From contig NZ_JAGGMO010000009.1 in the NCBI RefSeq assembly GCF_017875395.1, positions 1 to 51,220 of the forward strand: DNA of 51,220 nucleotides, given 5' to 3'. Below, one piece after another: positions 36,668-46,932 of the stretch. Numbering within the stretch: position 1 is the stretch's first letter; the number at the start of each line of letters is the position of its first letter. The position numbers and the translations under genes were made by a program. The notes below the pieces were generated by a model. It saw nothing but the letters and a program-made list of their open reading frames with translations. It made no database searches and was not told where the DNA came from. Origin of the DNA: Methanococcus voltae. Lineage in GTDB: Archaea; AGJL01; Methanococci; Methanococcales; Methanococcaceae.

Positions 36668-37813
36668 ATGTATGAAGGAGAAATAGCAATTGGACCAGTA
36701 CACTCTACAATGTTAGAACCGCACAGATTAAGACTTTTTATAGATGATGAGATTGTAAAAGACGCAGAATTAATAATCGGTGTTAACCATAGGGGCGTCG
36801 AAAGATTAATGGAAGGTTTACCCGTAGAAAAAGCTTGTATATTAACTGAAAAAATATGTGGTATCTGCTCACATATACACCTCTGGAGTTCTGTAAGATT
36901 AACGGAAATTGCAAGTAAAATATACGTGCCTGAAAGAGCACAGCATATTAGAGTTATTGTTGAAGAATTAGAAAGATTACACTCCCATAATTTATTATTT
37001 GGTCACGCTTTTGAAATATTAGGGCATGAAACCATGTCAATGAGATGTTTTATGACAAGGGAGCCTATTATGCAAATATTCTTCGAGATATCTGGTAGTA
37101 GGGTTCACTATTCTTGCCCGCTAATCGGTGGAATTAGACCTCGTTGTAACATAACTGAAGAACAGAGCAAAAGAATACTTTTAAAATTGGATGAATACGA
37201 AGAAAACATAACCGCTATTATCGATAGAGTTTTAAATGACCCGCTCTTAATTTCAAGAATGAAAGGTGTTGGTATACTCGACAGAAAAACTGCGGCTAAA
37301 TTCCACGCTGTAGGTCCAACTGCAAGAGGTAGCAATGTAAAATCCGATATGCGTAAAATGGGTTGGGTTCCAGAATATGACGCTTACGAATTTGATGAAA
37401 TATTATTTGACGATTGTGACGTATTATCTAGAATTGCAGTTCGTGGATTTGAAATCCTTGAAAGTATTAAAATAATAAGACAAGCTTTAGACTTATTAAA
37501 CGATAAAAGCTTAAGTCCTGAAATTTACAACTCAGACTATGAAGTAAAAGAATTTAAACCTATTGAATGCTACACTGAAGCCCAAAGAGGTCAGCAATAC
37601 TATTCGTATGGTGTTGATAAAGACGGTAGAGTAAGACATGCACGTATAAGGACCCCTACTGCTACAAACTTAGGTGCTATGGAAGAAATCGTTAAAGGAT
37701 ACCATGTAAGCGATGCAGAACTTATCATTGCAAGTTGCGACCCTTGTTTTACTTGTACGGATAGATTATCTATATTAAAAGAAGATTACAATACCTATTC
37801 CAAAAAAATCTAA
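36668..37813 (+). CDS. ehbN: Energy-converting [NiFe]-hydrogenase large subunit (EhbN type)
   Basis: A 381-aa group 4 [NiFe]-hydrogenase catalytic subunit. The two nickel-binding motifs are intact: [11 protein letters not shown] near residue 62 and DPCFTCTDR near 358, followed by a short 15-residue tail. Ehb couples membrane ion flux to reduction of low-potential ferredoxin used for CO2 assimilation in hydrogenotrophic methanogens. Assignment to Ehb rather than Eha rests on general resemblance and on its isolated position; in Methanococcus ehbN is known to lie outside the main ehb operon. No small subunit or maturation gene is next to it. The start ATG follows a weak site (GTGAAGTCAT). Confidence 0.82.
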   Translation: MYEGEIAIGPVHSTMLEPHRLRLFIDDEIVKDAELIIGVNHRGVERLMEGLPVEKACILTEKICGICSHIHLWSSVRLTEIASKIYVPERAQHIRVIVEELERLHSHNLLFGHAFEILGHETMSMRCFMTREPIMQIFFEISGSRVHYSCPLIGGIRPRCNITEEQSKRILLKLDEYEENITAIIDRVLNDPLLISRMKGVGILDRKTAAKFHAVGPTARGSNVKSDMRKMGWVPEYDAYEFDEILFDDCDVLSRIAVRGFEILESIKIIRQALDLLNDKSLSPEIYNSDYEVKEFKPIECYTEAQRGQQYYSYGVDKDGRVRHARIRTPTATNLGAMEEIVKGYHVSDAELIIASCDPCFTCTDRLSILKEDYNTYSKKI

Positions 37814-37963
37814 AAATTTAAAAGACATAAAAAATCCAAATATATTTTATAATTTATTTTTATTATCTTATTATTCTTATTATTCTTATTATTTTTATTA
37901 TCTTATTATTCTTAATTTATTATTTTATAAATTATTCTTATCTATTTTATAATATCAATGTGT

Positions 37964-38119
37964 GGAAACCTTTTTATATGGGAAATATATAACTAATGAG
38001 TTATAGGTACAAATATTGTAACATATAATAATGATTACATTACCCTGTGTACCGATAGGATGAATATCCCACTAAATAGAACATACGAAGAAACATAAGA
38101 AACAAGTGGAGGTAATAAT
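37964..38119 (+). promoter_or_regulatory. rpl34e promoter and structured leader
   Basis: A BRE/TATA-like stretch (GGAAACCTTTTTATATGGG, 37964-37982) predicts transcription from about 38005, leaving a leader of about 115 nt. In it GGTACA (38006-38011) pairs with TGTACC (38048-38053), enclosing TGTAA/TTACA, and GGAT/ATCC forms a hairpin with a GAAT loop at 38058-38069. The ribosome site GGAGG is at 38108-38112. The rest of 37814-37963 is T/A runs only. Confidence 0.55.
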
Positions 38120-38386
38120 ATGCCTGCCCCAAGATATAAATCTGGCTCAATGAAAAAAACCTGTGTAAGAGTAACCAAAGGAAATACAGCTCACTACAGA
38201 AGAAAAAAACAAGGTACAGCTAAATGCGGTGCTTGTGGCGCTGTTTTAAACGGTGTACCTAACGGCAGAATTGCAGAAATATCAAAATTAGCAAAAACCG
38301 AAAAAAGACCTGAAAGAATATATGGTGGACACTTATGTGCAGCATGTGTTAAAAAAATGATGGTCGAAAAAGCAAGAAACTTTTAA
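38120..38386 (+). CDS. rpl34e: 50S ribosomal protein L34e
   Basis: An 88-aa archaeal/eukaryotic ribosomal protein. It begins MPAPRYKSGSMKKT, is rich in basic residues, and has two Cys pairs (CGACG near 38 and CAAC near 75) that would bind zinc. GGAGG is eight bases before the ATG. It is followed by cmk and rpl14e, a gene order common in archaea, and likely heads that operon. The leader upstream may be regulatory. Confidence 0.97.
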   Translation: MPAPRYKSGSMKKTCVRVTKGNTAHYRRKKQGTAKCGACGAVLNGVPNGRIAEISKLAKTEKRPERIYGGHLCAACVKKMMVEKARNF

Positions 38387-38398
38387 TTAGGTGCTATG

Positions 38399-38935
38399 AT
38401 GATTATAACCATTGGAGGATTACCTGGAACTGGAACAACCACAATCGCCAAATTAATTTCTGAAAAATATAACTTAGACCATGTATGTGCGGGTTTTATC
38501 TTCAGAGATATGGCCAAAGAAAATAATATGTCTTTAAAAGAGTTCAGTGAATATGCTGAAGCTAATGATAAGGTAGATTATGAAATTGACCGTAGGCAGA
38601 TTGAATGTGCTAAAAAGGGTAGTATAGTCCTCGAAGGAAGATTAGCAGGTTGGGTGCTTGAAAATAATAATATTAAAGCAGATTTAAGCATCTGGTTAAA
38701 AGCGGACCCAATGGTTAGATGCAAAAGAATAAGCTTGCGAGAAAACGAAGGCATCGAAAAAGCGATGGAAGAGATGATTCTTAGAGAAAACTCTGAGAAA
38801 AAACGATATAATGAAATATACGACATAAACATTGATGATTTATCAATCTACGATATAATTATCGAATCATCCAAATGGGATATTAACGGGGTATTTAAAC
38901 TCATTGATTTTGCAATAGGTAATAAAATTCAATAA
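38399..38935 (+). CDS. cmk: Cytidylate kinase (archaeal)
   Basis: A 178-aa P-loop kinase that phosphorylates CMP and dCMP. Walker [10 protein letters not shown] is near residue 6, followed by [10 protein letters not shown] and the acceptor-side VLEGRLAGW. Two adjacent ATGs are possible (38396 and 38399); the GGTG site five bases ahead fits the second. It lies 12 bp after rpl34e in the ribosomal-protein cluster, consistent with translational coupling. Confidence 0.93.
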   Translation: MIITIGGLPGTGTTTIAKLISEKYNLDHVCAGFIFRDMAKENNMSLKEFSEYAEANDKVDYEIDRRQIECAKKGSIVLEGRLAGWVLENNNIKADLSIWLKADPMVRCKRISLRENEGIEKAMEEMILRENSEKKRYNEIYDINIDDLSIYDIIIESSKWDINGVFKLIDFAIGNKIQ

Positions 38936-38973
38936 GTTAAGTTATTTAATTTAATTTTATTATCGTTCGGAAT

Positions 38974-39026
38974 GAAGTTAAATACTTCCCTATTTCAAGA
39001 ATGAAGTGCGTAACGGCGACGTTCAC
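38974..39026 (+). promoter_or_regulatory. Two hairpins in the rpl14e leader
   Basis: GAAGT/ACTTC encloses TAAAT at 38974-38988. AACG/CGTT encloses GCGA (a GNRA tetraloop) at 39012-39023, extended by GTG (39006-39008) pairing with CAC (39024-39026) across a bulge. The patch is much GC-richer than the surrounding spacer and lies just before the rpl14e ribosome site, so a protein- or RNA-binding control element is plausible. Confidence 0.45.
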
Positions 39027-39056
39027 ATTAACAAAAAATAAGGCGAGGTAATACTT

Positions 39057-39290
39057 ATGTCAGCTATAGAAGTAGGTAGAATTTGTATTAAAACATTAGG
39101 TAGAGAAGCAGGTAACACATGTGTTATCGTGGAAGTATTAGATGCAAACTTTGCAGTAATTGACGGAAACGTTAAAAGAAGAAGATGCAACTTAAAACAC
39201 GTTGAACCTACCGAAAAAACCGTTGAGTTAGAAAAAGGAGCATCAACAGAAGAAGTTAAATTAGCTTTAGATGCTGCAGGTTTATTATAA
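39057..39290 (+). CDS. rpl14e: 50S ribosomal protein L14e
   Basis: A 77-aa ribosomal protein with a KOW-like SH3 fold: IEVGRICIKTLGREAGNTCV at the start, FAVIDGNVKRRRCN in the middle and HVEPTE near residue 50. It has the length of archaeal L14e, much shorter than the eukaryotic protein. GCGAGGTAATACTT precedes the ATG. It is the last gene of the rpl34e-cmk-rpl14e unit. Confidence 0.96.
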   Translation: MSAIEVGRICIKTLGREAGNTCVIVEVLDANFAVIDGNVKRRRCNLKHVEPTEKTVELEKGASTEEVKLALDAAGLL

Positions 39291-39983
39291 TTATATATCT
39301 TCACTAAACTGATGTAAATTAGTTTAAGTAGTTACGGTATTAATTTATTATTAATTTATTATTAATTTAATAATATTTTGAATTAATACTTTTTAGCTAC
39401 ATATTTTGATTATGTACTCTATTTTGTTATTTTAATTTAGATTTTAAGTTTAGATTTTAATTTTAGTTCATGTTATCTTATTCGATATCTATTTTATGAG
39501 TATTAGTTTTATATTACCCATGTGGCTAAAAATCTTTTATTTTACGGTTAATTTTATAACAAATAGTAATATTATGTTAAAATTTTAATATATTAATAAT
39601 ATTCTAATTAATTATCTAATCTAGTTTAAATTATTAAACGTTTGAATCCTAAATATATAAAATTAACTATTTGTTCCCAATAAAAATATAATTATATTAA
39701 AATATTAATAACTACTTTTGTTCCTATTATGGGGCATAAAATATAAAATATAGGTAATATTCGATCAATGTACAATATAAATTATCACTTAAAGAAATAT
39801 GACATATATAATGAAAATATATTTAGAAAACTAACTAATTAGAATTTTGTAGATATTACTTCATAAATAACATTATTTACAAACCCCAAAATGGTAAATA
39901 CTGTAAAATAGCGTAAAATAGCTTAAAATAATGTTAAAATTAGCAAAAAATTCTATTAAAAGCTAACAATATTGAGGGCAATA
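39291..39983. other. Gene-free AT-rich spacer between rpl14e and the MCP gene
   Basis: About 690 bases with TTATTAATT-type repeats at 39340-39375 and no credible ORF or RNA gene on either strand. The MCP promoter presumably lies at its right end, but no single TATA candidate stands out. Confidence 0.6.
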
Positions 39984-42209
39984 ATGAAAAAAATTAACAG
40001 TATAGTGAAAAAATTAAGTCATAAAATGTTAATTCTGTCTATGATATCTATTATAATACCCATGGTTGCCTTAAGTGCATTTTCAATAAATGGGCTTGAT
40101 AATTTGGCTTCCGAAAGTTTAGATAAATCTGCAGAATTGTCATTGAATTCCGGATGTGTGGCCTTAAATGATAAAATAAATTATTATGAGAAATTTTCAG
40201 AGTATGTTTCAAGTACAACTGGACTAAAAAAAGAAATACTAGCAGAAGATATTCCTAGTATTAAAAATAGGATTAATCTGCTAAATAATGTTCAGAATGT
40301 AGAATTAATGGTTATTGCAGACGATAAGGGCAATATATTAGCATCTAATGCAAAAAACAATGATTTTGAAGTTAACAGTGTCATATCCAAATTTTCAAAA
40401 TCCTCCAAAACCATAGCATTTGAATCAATACCTGGAAATATTGCTGAAAAATTCAGCAACTATAAAGTCAGGAATACAAACGATGCCCTATCTATAGTTT
40501 CAGTTACCCCTATATACTGTACTGAAGAAGTAATGAGTACTTCAGATAAGAGTGGAGACACAATCGGCTATTTTATAATCGTAGATGTTTTAAATAATGA
40601 CGTAAATTATCTTTCACAACTTCAGAAAGAAACTGGCAGTAGTGCAGCTTTAACGTTGTATGACTCAAGGATATCCACCACTGCAGATAATAAAGATTTG
40701 CTCGGTGAAAAAATTAATTCTGAAGCTTACAATTACTTAAAAACTCAAGATAAATACTATGAGAGCATGGTAATTAATGGAGAATACTATTATTGTGCAT
40801 ATAAAGCGTTAAGAGATGTAAATGGTAATTTAGTTGGTACTTTGGGGATTGGAGTACCTACTGAAGAGATAATATCCGTTTTAGATGATACAAAACGTCA
40901 AAACGTAACTGTTATAATCGTAGGTATATTATTAGGCTTATTGATATCCTTATACACTAGTAGACTTATTACAAGACCATTAGGTAGATTAAAAGAAATT
41001 GCCGAACAATTTGGAGCTGGAAACTTTTCCAGTCGTGCCGATATTAAAACAGGAGATGAATTAGAAGCTTTAAGTAATTCATTTAATGGTATGGCAGACA
41101 ATATTCAATCAATGAACAAATTGATGGAAACGGATAAAGAAAAATTAGCGGAAACCATTATGGACGTTTCAAAAGTCATGAAAAAACTTTCAGAGGGTGA
41201 TTTTACAGCCCATGCTGACGAAAGCAAAGACATCAATGGCTTGCAAAAGTCAATTAACTTAGCAATTGAAAATATTGGCGAATTAATCAAAGACTTAAGA
41301 AAAGATATAGAAGTATTGGATAATGAAATAGAATTGGTCGAAAGTCAATTGGTAAATGCTGAAGAAAGTGCTGAACAATTAACCGATGCAGCCTCACAAG
41401 TGGCTAATGCAGCGTCTGAACAATCTGTAAAATTACAAAACTCTACTGAACAATTGATGGAAACTTTTGAAGATGCTAAATCGGTCAACGATACGATAGA
41501 GAATATGGTTAAAATTGCTGGGTCAATAAAGGTAAATTCAAATGAAGGAATAGAAAAAGTTGAAAATGCTACAGGAACTATGGATAATATTGCTAGTGTT
41601 ATTGATGACCTTAGTAAATCCATTAGCGAGCTAGGAACTGAAAGTAAGAAAATTAACGAAGTAACTACGTTAATTAAGGATATTGCAGACCAAACAGGTC
41701 TTTTAGCACTCAATGCAAGTATTGAAGCAGCAAGAGCAGGGGAAGCAGGAAAAGGCTTTGCCGTTGTAGCAAGTGAAATTAAAGACCTTGCCGAAGAAAT
41801 TAAGAAATCTGTGGAAGATATTAATAAAACCATCAAAGGTATTAATTCTAAAATCGATGAAACAATTGAACTTGGAAATAATGGAAAATTACAAGTTGAA
41901 AAAGGAGTTTTAGCTATTGATGAAGTTAACTCAGCCTTTGAAGGTATACAAGATGGCGTAGCTAATTCAGGTTCAAGAATGAATACTATATATACAGGCT
42001 CACAGAATGCGTCCACTAATGTAAATTTAGCACTAAAAAACTCACAAGAAGTTGCGGCTATTGCAGAAGAATTTGCAGCTACTGCTGAAGAAGTAACCGC
42101 GTCTACAGAAGAGTTGAATAGTATTATTGAAGAAATAAGGAACGCTTCCGAGGAATTGACGAAAATTTCCCGTAATGTTTCTAAAAAAACTAATGAATTT
42201 AAAGTATAA
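39984..42209 (+). CDS. Methyl-accepting chemotaxis protein
   Basis: A 741-aa transmembrane receptor that signals through CheA/CheW to the archaellum. Membrane helix 1 is at about 14-35, followed by a 270-residue extracellular ligand domain of Cache type (with a C-terminal [21 protein letters not shown] strand series), helix 2 ([15 protein letters not shown]), a HAMP domain ([16 protein letters not shown]), a second HAMP-like segment and the signalling hairpin with [20 protein letters not shown] and [11 protein letters not shown]. The start at ATG 39984 with GAGGG in front beats the upstream TTG. The ligand is unknown. No che genes are near. Confidence 0.94.
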   Translation: MKKINSIVKKLSHKMLILSMISIIIPMVALSAFSINGLDNLASESLDKSAELSLNSGCVALNDKINYYEKFSEYVSSTTGLKKEILAEDIPSIKNRINLLNNVQNVELMVIADDKGNILASNAKNNDFEVNSVISKFSKSSKTIAFESIPGNIAEKFSNYKVRNTNDALSIVSVTPIYCTEEVMSTSDKSGDTIGYFIIVDVLNNDVNYLSQLQKETGSSAALTLYDSRISTTADNKDLLGEKINSEAYNYLKTQDKYYESMVINGEYYYCAYKALRDVNGNLVGTLGIGVPTEEIISVLDDTKRQNVTVIIVGILLGLLISLYTSRLITRPLGRLKEIAEQFGAGNFSSRADIKTGDELEALSNSFNGMADNIQSMNKLMETDKEKLAETIMDVSKVMKKLSEGDFTAHADESKDINGLQKSINLAIENIGELIKDLRKDIEVLDNEIELVESQLVNAEESAEQLTDAASQVANAASEQSVKLQNSTEQLMETFEDAKSVNDTIENMVKIAGSIKVNSNEGIEKVENATGTMDNIASVIDDLSKSISELGTESKKINEVTTLIKDIADQTGLLALNASIEAARAGEAGKGFAVVASEIKDLAEEIKKSVEDINKTIKGINSKIDETIELGNNGKLQVEKGVLAIDEVNSAFEGIQDGVANSGSRMNTIYTGSQNASTNVNLALKNSQEVAAIAEEFAATAEEVTASTEELNSIIEEIRNASEELTKISRNVSKKTNEFKV

Positions 42210-42295
42210 TATAATTTAATAACAATATTAAAAAATAGGAATATTAAAAAATAAAATAAAATAAAATAAAAATAATAGCAGTATATTTTATAATA

Positions 42296-43243
42296 TTACT
42301 GTATATAATCCTCAATTTCCTTTAAATTGGGGAAATACATAATTTCTTTTTCTTTTATTATTGGATAAATTTTTTCTTTAAAACTTTCAGATTTAAGTTC
42401 TTTCAAATAGGGTGATAAAAAATTACCAAATAATTCATTTATTTTTACTCCCGAAGGTATATTTGAAAATGAGGGTAATACTAAAATATTTTTTAAATCA
42501 TGATTTTTATAATTTTTATTATCATTATCATTATCATTATTTTCTTTATTATTTTCAAAATAAGTACTATAATCTGCAATATGTAAATAACTTGGAAATC
42601 TGTGATTATTTAATTCTAAAACCGGGTGTTCATGCCCCATAACCATTAAGGTTATATCTGATTTGAAATTTAAATTTTCTTGGTTTAGTATTTTATGACC
42701 ATGATAATAAAGTAAACCATCTACCTTGTAATATTCGTATATTTCATACAGATCACTATCTTCAAGCTTTGAATATTCTTGATAAATTCCATCGCCTTTA
42801 TCCTTCATTTTTTTCTTCAATTCTGCATTTTTCTCATTTATTTCATCATTAAACCTATTTAAACATTCATTTAATACATAATCAATCATTATATCGTGAT
42901 TACCCCTAACTAATATTAATTTGGTATCTTTATACTCGTTATGTATTAATTTCAATATTTCATACATTACATCGTAAGTCTTGTAAGGTATTTTATTAAA
43001 ATGATGTAAAATATCTCCAACCATTATAAATTTTTTAGGTCGATATTTATCTAATAAATAAACAATTCTATTAATTATAACGGTTTTTTCGTGCAATGGA
43101 AATAATACACCCTTTCTTTTAAATTGCTCTTCTAATCCGATGTGCAAATCAGAAACTGCCACAGTTTTGTTTCTAGAATCTATCAAAGCATTCTTATCAA
43201 AATTTAAATCTAAATCTCTGTAAAAATTGGCTATTTCCTGCAT
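42296..43243 (-). CDS. Calcineurin-like metallophosphoesterase (archaeal SbcD/Mre11-related)
   Basis: A 315-aa two-metal phosphoesterase: VSDLHIG (near 31-37), VGDILHHFN (near 77), VRGNHDIM (near 112), and MGHEHP (near 205). These are the full metal ligands of the family found in most archaea and related to Mre11/SbcD nucleases; in some archaea it occurs near Lhr-type helicases. An acidic, Asn-rich insert (NNKENNDNDNDNKNYKNHD) lies near 235-255. Nuclease or phosphodiesterase activity is expected, the substrate is unknown. Confidence 0.85.
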   Translation of the reverse strand: MQEIANFYRDLDLNFDKNALIDSRNKTVAVSDLHIGLEEQFKRKGVLFPLHEKTVIINRIVYLLDKYRPKKFIMVGDILHHFNKIPYKTYDVMYEILKLIHNEYKDTKLILVRGNHDIMIDYVLNECLNRFNDEINEKNAELKKKMKDKGDGIYQEYSKLEDSDLYEIYEYYKVDGLLYYHGHKILNQENLNFKSDITLMVMGHEHPVLELNNHRFPSYLHIADYSTYFENNKENNDNDNDNKNYKNHDLKNILVLPSFSNIPSGVKINELFGNFLSPYLKELKSESFKEKIYPIIKEKEIMYFPNLKEIEDYIQ

Positions 43244-43362
43244 TTTATCAAATCTCTTATAATTGCTATTAATAAAATTAAAATTAAGTAATAAATTTAT
43301 AATAATTTATAATAATTTATAATACGTTATAATACCATGTACTAATTTATTATTTTATGAAA

Positions 43363-44364
43363 TTATTCAAATTTTTGTAAGTATTTTGAAGCACTCGAAA
43401 AGGCGTAGACTCCTTCACCTACTGCTTTAGAAACTTGCAAAACTCCTCCCGTTATATCCCCGCAAGCATATATCCCTTCGATATTCGTTTCACAGTTTTT
43501 ATTAGTTACTACAAATCCTTTGTTTAGCTCTATGTTACTATCACTTAAAAATTCATTATTTGGCGTGTAACCAAGCATTATAAACGCTCCATCTCCATTT
43601 ATAACTTGTTTTTGATTATTATTATTATTATTATTATTATTAGCATTAGTATTATTCTTAGTATCTAGCATTTCAACTTCTATACCCTCAAATTTAACTT
43701 CCCCTTTAAATTCCAATGGTTTTGCATTGTATATTATCTCTAAATTCTCAATTTTTTCAAGTCTATCCATAATAATTTTTTCTACGACTTTTATTTCTGA
43801 TTTATCCGTTACTATTGTAATCTTTTTGGCAATATCTTTTAAATTGTACGCCGCCATAGCTGCAGGTGTATTTCTACCGATTACTAAAACGTGTCTGTCT
43901 TTAAAGAAGAAAGCATCACACATAACACAGTAACCAACACCTTTACCGACATACTCGTCTTCATTTATGCCCAAAGACTTATATTTGCTACCTGAAGCAA
44001 TTACAACAGTTTTTGTTATGTAGTCGTTGTTACTAGTTACTACTTTATGGTAAGATAATTTATTATTCCCATTTTCATCGTGTATGGTAACCGCGTTAGG
44101 TACAACATTAATCACTTCTTCGTGTACTATTGGTAGGTTTAAGCTGTTGGCGTGCTCTGCAAAATTATTAGCAAGTTCAAAACCTTTTATTTGAGAATAG
44201 CCCAGGTAATTTTCAACTACGCCTGCTTCTGCTATTTTACCGCCTGCATTTTCCTTCTCGATACATATCGCATTAACTCCGCCACGCATTGCATATATGC
44301 CTGCAACAAGTCCCGCAGGACCTCCGCCAATAATTATCATGTCTTTAAGATTTCCAATTTCCAT
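43363..44364 (-). CDS. trxB: Thioredoxin reductase-like flavoprotein
   Basis: A 333-aa FAD-dependent disulfide reductase. The FAD motif is IIGGGPAGLVAG (about 11-22), the redox-active pair is in CVMCDAFFF (near 144-152), the second dinucleotide loop VIGRNTPAA follows, and GIYACGDITGG closes the fold. In methanogens the related MJ1536 enzyme uses reduced F420 rather than NADPH; the changed second loop here could fit that, but this is inference. A poly-Asn insert lies near 240. AAGGGATATT precedes the ATG. Confidence 0.86.
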   Translation of the reverse strand: MEIGNLKDMIIIGGGPAGLVAGIYAMRGGVNAICIEKENAGGKIAEAGVVENYLGYSQIKGFELANNFAEHANSLNLPIVHEEVINVVPNAVTIHDENGNNKLSYHKVVTSNNDYITKTVVIASGSKYKSLGINEDEYVGKGVGYCVMCDAFFFKDRHVLVIGRNTPAAMAAYNLKDIAKKITIVTDKSEIKVVEKIIMDRLEKIENLEIIYNAKPLEFKGEVKFEGIEVEMLDTKNNTNANNNNNNNNNQKQVINGDGAFIMLGYTPNNEFLSDSNIELNKGFVVTNKNCETNIEGIYACGDITGGVLQVSKAVGEGVYAFSSASKYLQKFE

Positions 44365-44531
44365 AATATCCCTTTTTTACATTAATTCTTATATAATTTA
44401 ATATATCTTTGATGTTATTTTCCAATATTATTTTAATAGTATTTTGATATTGTTAATTCTCAGTATTTAATTCTCAGTTTATTATTTATCTTTCTACATT
44501 TTTATAGATTATTTTATGAATTTCGTAAATG

Positions 44532-44567
44532 TTACAAATATTACAAATATTACAAATATTACAAATG
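44532..44567. repeat. Four 9-bp tandem repeats upstream of uraA
   Basis: TTACAAATA is repeated at 44532, 44541 and 44550, with a fourth copy TTACAAATG at 44559. It lies about 190 bp before the uraA start in a 389-bp intergenic region (44365-44753) that otherwise shows only AT runs. It could be a protein-binding array or a slippage tract. Confidence 0.5.
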
Positions 44568-44753
44568 TTAAAAATCATATACTTTTAAATTTATTCTATT
44601 TATTTTCTATTTTTTAAAATAATTATGATTTTATATAGGATTATTAATAAATTATATATAGGAAAAAACAGTACACTATTGAGGATAGATAATTCAAAGT
44701 CCTATCGTATTTTATTACATAATTGTTTAACAAGTATATATTGGAGGGAAAAT

Positions 44754-46001
44754 ATGAAAAAAATTGCATTGGGTTTCCAGCACGTTTTAGCGATGTTTGG
44801 AGCTACTGTTACAGTACCCCTGGTAGTGGGTAGTGCTATTGGGTTACCACTCGAACAAATAGCGGTCTTAATTCAAGCCGTTCTTTTAACGATGGGTATC
44901 GCTACCATATTACAGACTACAATTGGTTCAAAGTTTCCTATTGTTCAAGGTTCAAGTTTTGCTTTTATTCCTGCTTTAATCTATATCGGCAGTAGCGTTG
45001 GATTGGCAGCTGTTGAAGGTGCTTTAATCGTTGGAGGTATCCTCGAGGCGATAACTGGTGCTTTCGGTTTAATCGGAAAATTAAAAAAATTATTTACCCC
45101 TGTTGTTACTGGTGTTACCATCATGTTGGTTGGTTTCAGTTTGGCTAGTACGGCTATGAAATACACGTTCAACTTTTTTGGAGACCCTACCGGTGCTTCT
45201 ATACCATACGCTGCTTTTGTTGCATTGTTAACCTTTTTTACAACTGTTATAATCACATTAAAATCAAAAGGAACCTTAAAAACTATGCCTGTTGTTATTG
45301 GTGCAACTGTTGGATACCTTGCAAGTATCGCTTTAGGACTTGTAGATTTCACATTAGTTTCAAGTTTACCACTTTTCAGCCTACCGCAACTTATGCCTTG
45401 GGGTATGCCAGTATTCAACGCTGATGCGATAATCATTATATTATTTGCGTTCCTTGTAAGTATTATTGAGAGCGTAGGGGATTATCATGCTATTTCTACA
45501 ATATCTGAGGAACCCATCGACAATAAAAAAATAAACAAAGGTATTACATCAGAAGGTTTATCCTGTACAATTGCGGGTTTACTCGGTGGTTGTGGTACAA
45601 CAAGTTATTCTGAAAACATAGGACTTGTAGCACTTACAAAAGTTTCAAGCGTTCAGGTTGTGCAAATTGGTGCAGTAATCTTAATGTTATTCTCATTAAT
45701 TCCTAAATTCACCGGTATTTTAGCATCTATACCGGGACCAGTTTTGGGTGGTCTTACAATTGCTTTATATGGTATGATTGGTTTAACAGGTCTTAAATTA
45801 ATCAAGGATAAAGTAGAATTAAACGATAAAAATACTTTGGTTCTTGCAAGCGCATTAATTGTTGGTTTGGGCTCTCCTCAGTTACCAGCGGAGTTTTTAG
45901 CACACTTCCCTAAAATAATAGCGAGTATATTAGAATCAGGAATGGCAATGGGTGCAATAACTGCTATAGTACTTGACCAATTGTTTAAAATTAAAAATTA
46001 A
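44754..46001 (+). CDS. uraA: Uracil/xanthine permease (NCS2 family)
   Basis: A 415-aa integral membrane transporter with about 12-14 helices. GFQHVLAMFGATVTVPLVVG at the start, PIVQGSSFAFIP near 68, and VSIIESVGDYHAI with CGTTSYSENIG in the second half are NCS2 hallmarks; the glutamate in VSIIES and NIG motif line the substrate site. It takes up uracil by proton (or ion) symport. Start ATG 44754 has GGAGGG in front; an ORF running 43 codons further up has none. uraA and upp are on the same strand 232 bp apart and act in sequence. Confidence 0.92.
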   Translation: MKKIALGFQHVLAMFGATVTVPLVVGSAIGLPLEQIAVLIQAVLLTMGIATILQTTIGSKFPIVQGSSFAFIPALIYIGSSVGLAAVEGALIVGGILEAITGAFGLIGKLKKLFTPVVTGVTIMLVGFSLASTAMKYTFNFFGDPTGASIPYAAFVALLTFFTTVIITLKSKGTLKTMPVVIGATVGYLASIALGLVDFTLVSSLPLFSLPQLMPWGMPVFNADAIIIILFAFLVSIIESVGDYHAISTISEEPIDNKKINKGITSEGLSCTIAGLLGGCGTTSYSENIGLVALTKVSSVQVVQIGAVILMLFSLIPKFTGILASIPGPVLGGLTIALYGMIGLTGLKLIKDKVELNDKNTLVLASALIVGLGSPQLPAEFLAHFPKIIASILESGMAMGAITAIVLDQLFKIKN

Positions 46002-46039
46002 TATTTTTTATCTCTTAATTTTTAAAATAAGGTTTATTA

Positions 46040-46062
46040 TCGAATGTTAATTGATAAATTTA
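46040..46062 (+). promoter_or_regulatory. 23-bp sequence shared with 34470-34492
   Basis: Identical at all 23 positions to the sequence upstream of the 120-aa membrane protein gene. Here it lies between uraA and upp, about 170 bp before the upp start. A shorter 12-nt match (TTGATAAATTTA) occurs at about 47013 downstream of upp. Confidence 0.4.
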
Positions 46063-46233
46063 AGTATATGTCATCAAAACATTAAAATAGTATATATACC
46101 AAAATAAAATATGATTATAAATTATATGATTATAAATTAAATTTTATAATTATATCTTTAATGCTTTTACTATATTGAAATTATTATTTCTAAATATTAT
46201 TTTTAGCATATCAAAAATTAACGAGGCGATATA

Positions 46234-46932
46234 ATGAAAAAAGATACAAGATGGGAAGGAGTATACTCATTTGAAGACTCACCTTTTTTAATTGAAACAC
46301 TTTCAGATTTAAGAGAGCAAGATACTGACAACATTGCGTTCAGAAAAGGTCTTGTAAGACTTGGTAGGTATATGGGCTACGAATTAACAAAAACAATGGA
46401 TTTTGAAGAAGTAGAAATCGAAACACCCCTTGAAGCTACAATTGGTTTAAAAGGAAAAGACAGGAAAAATGTATTAATCATTACAGTTTTAAGAGTTGCT
46501 ATTCCTTTAATGGAAGGTTTAATCAAAACACTAGAATCTGCCAGAGTAGGTATTGTTTCAGCTTCAAGAGGACCGGCTCCAGACTTTGAAATTAAAATGG
46601 ACTACATAAAAGTACCTAAATTAAAAGAAGAAGACACCTTGATTATCTGCGACCCTATGATTGCTACAGGTTCAACTTTAATCAGCGTTATGAGAGAACT
46701 CAAAAGCTGTGGTATGCCAAAAAGAGTTGTTGTAGTTGGTGTAATTGGTGCTCCTGAAGGTATCGATGCAATTAAAAAAGAATTCCCTGAAACAGAGATA
46801 TATGTTACTAAAATGGACAGAGAATTAAACAAAAAAGGTTATATATTACCAGGTCTCGGAGATGCAGGAGATAGAGCATTTGGAGAACCTGTGAAAGTTT
46901 CATTATTACCACAAATGCACAACCTTGAATAA
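46234..46932 (+). CDS. upp: Uracil phosphoribosyltransferase
   Basis: A 232-aa salvage enzyme making UMP from uracil and PRPP. The PRPP loop is DPMIATGST (about 142-150), [10 protein letters not shown] is the family's flexible segment, and GDAGDRAFG near the C-terminus is the uracil-binding loop. Together with uraA it forms a uracil uptake and salvage pair. GAGGCGATATA precedes the ATG. Confidence 0.95.
   Translation: MKKDTRWEGVYSFEDSPFLIETLSDLREQDTDNIAFRKGLVRLGRYMGYELTKTMDFEEVEIETPLEATIGLKGKDRKNVLIITVLRVAIPLMEGLIKTLESARVGIVSASRGPAPDFEIKMDYIKVPKLKEEDTLIICDPMIATGSTLISVMRELKSCGMPKRVVVVGVIGAPEGIDAIKKEFPETEIYVTKMDRELNKKGYILPGLGDAGDRAFGEPVKVSLLPQMHNLE

Noticed and set aside
44981-45436. 151-aa minus-strand ORF inside uraA, and similar shadows in other genes
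   Set aside because: Frame shadow of a clearly recognised gene; no independent start signal.
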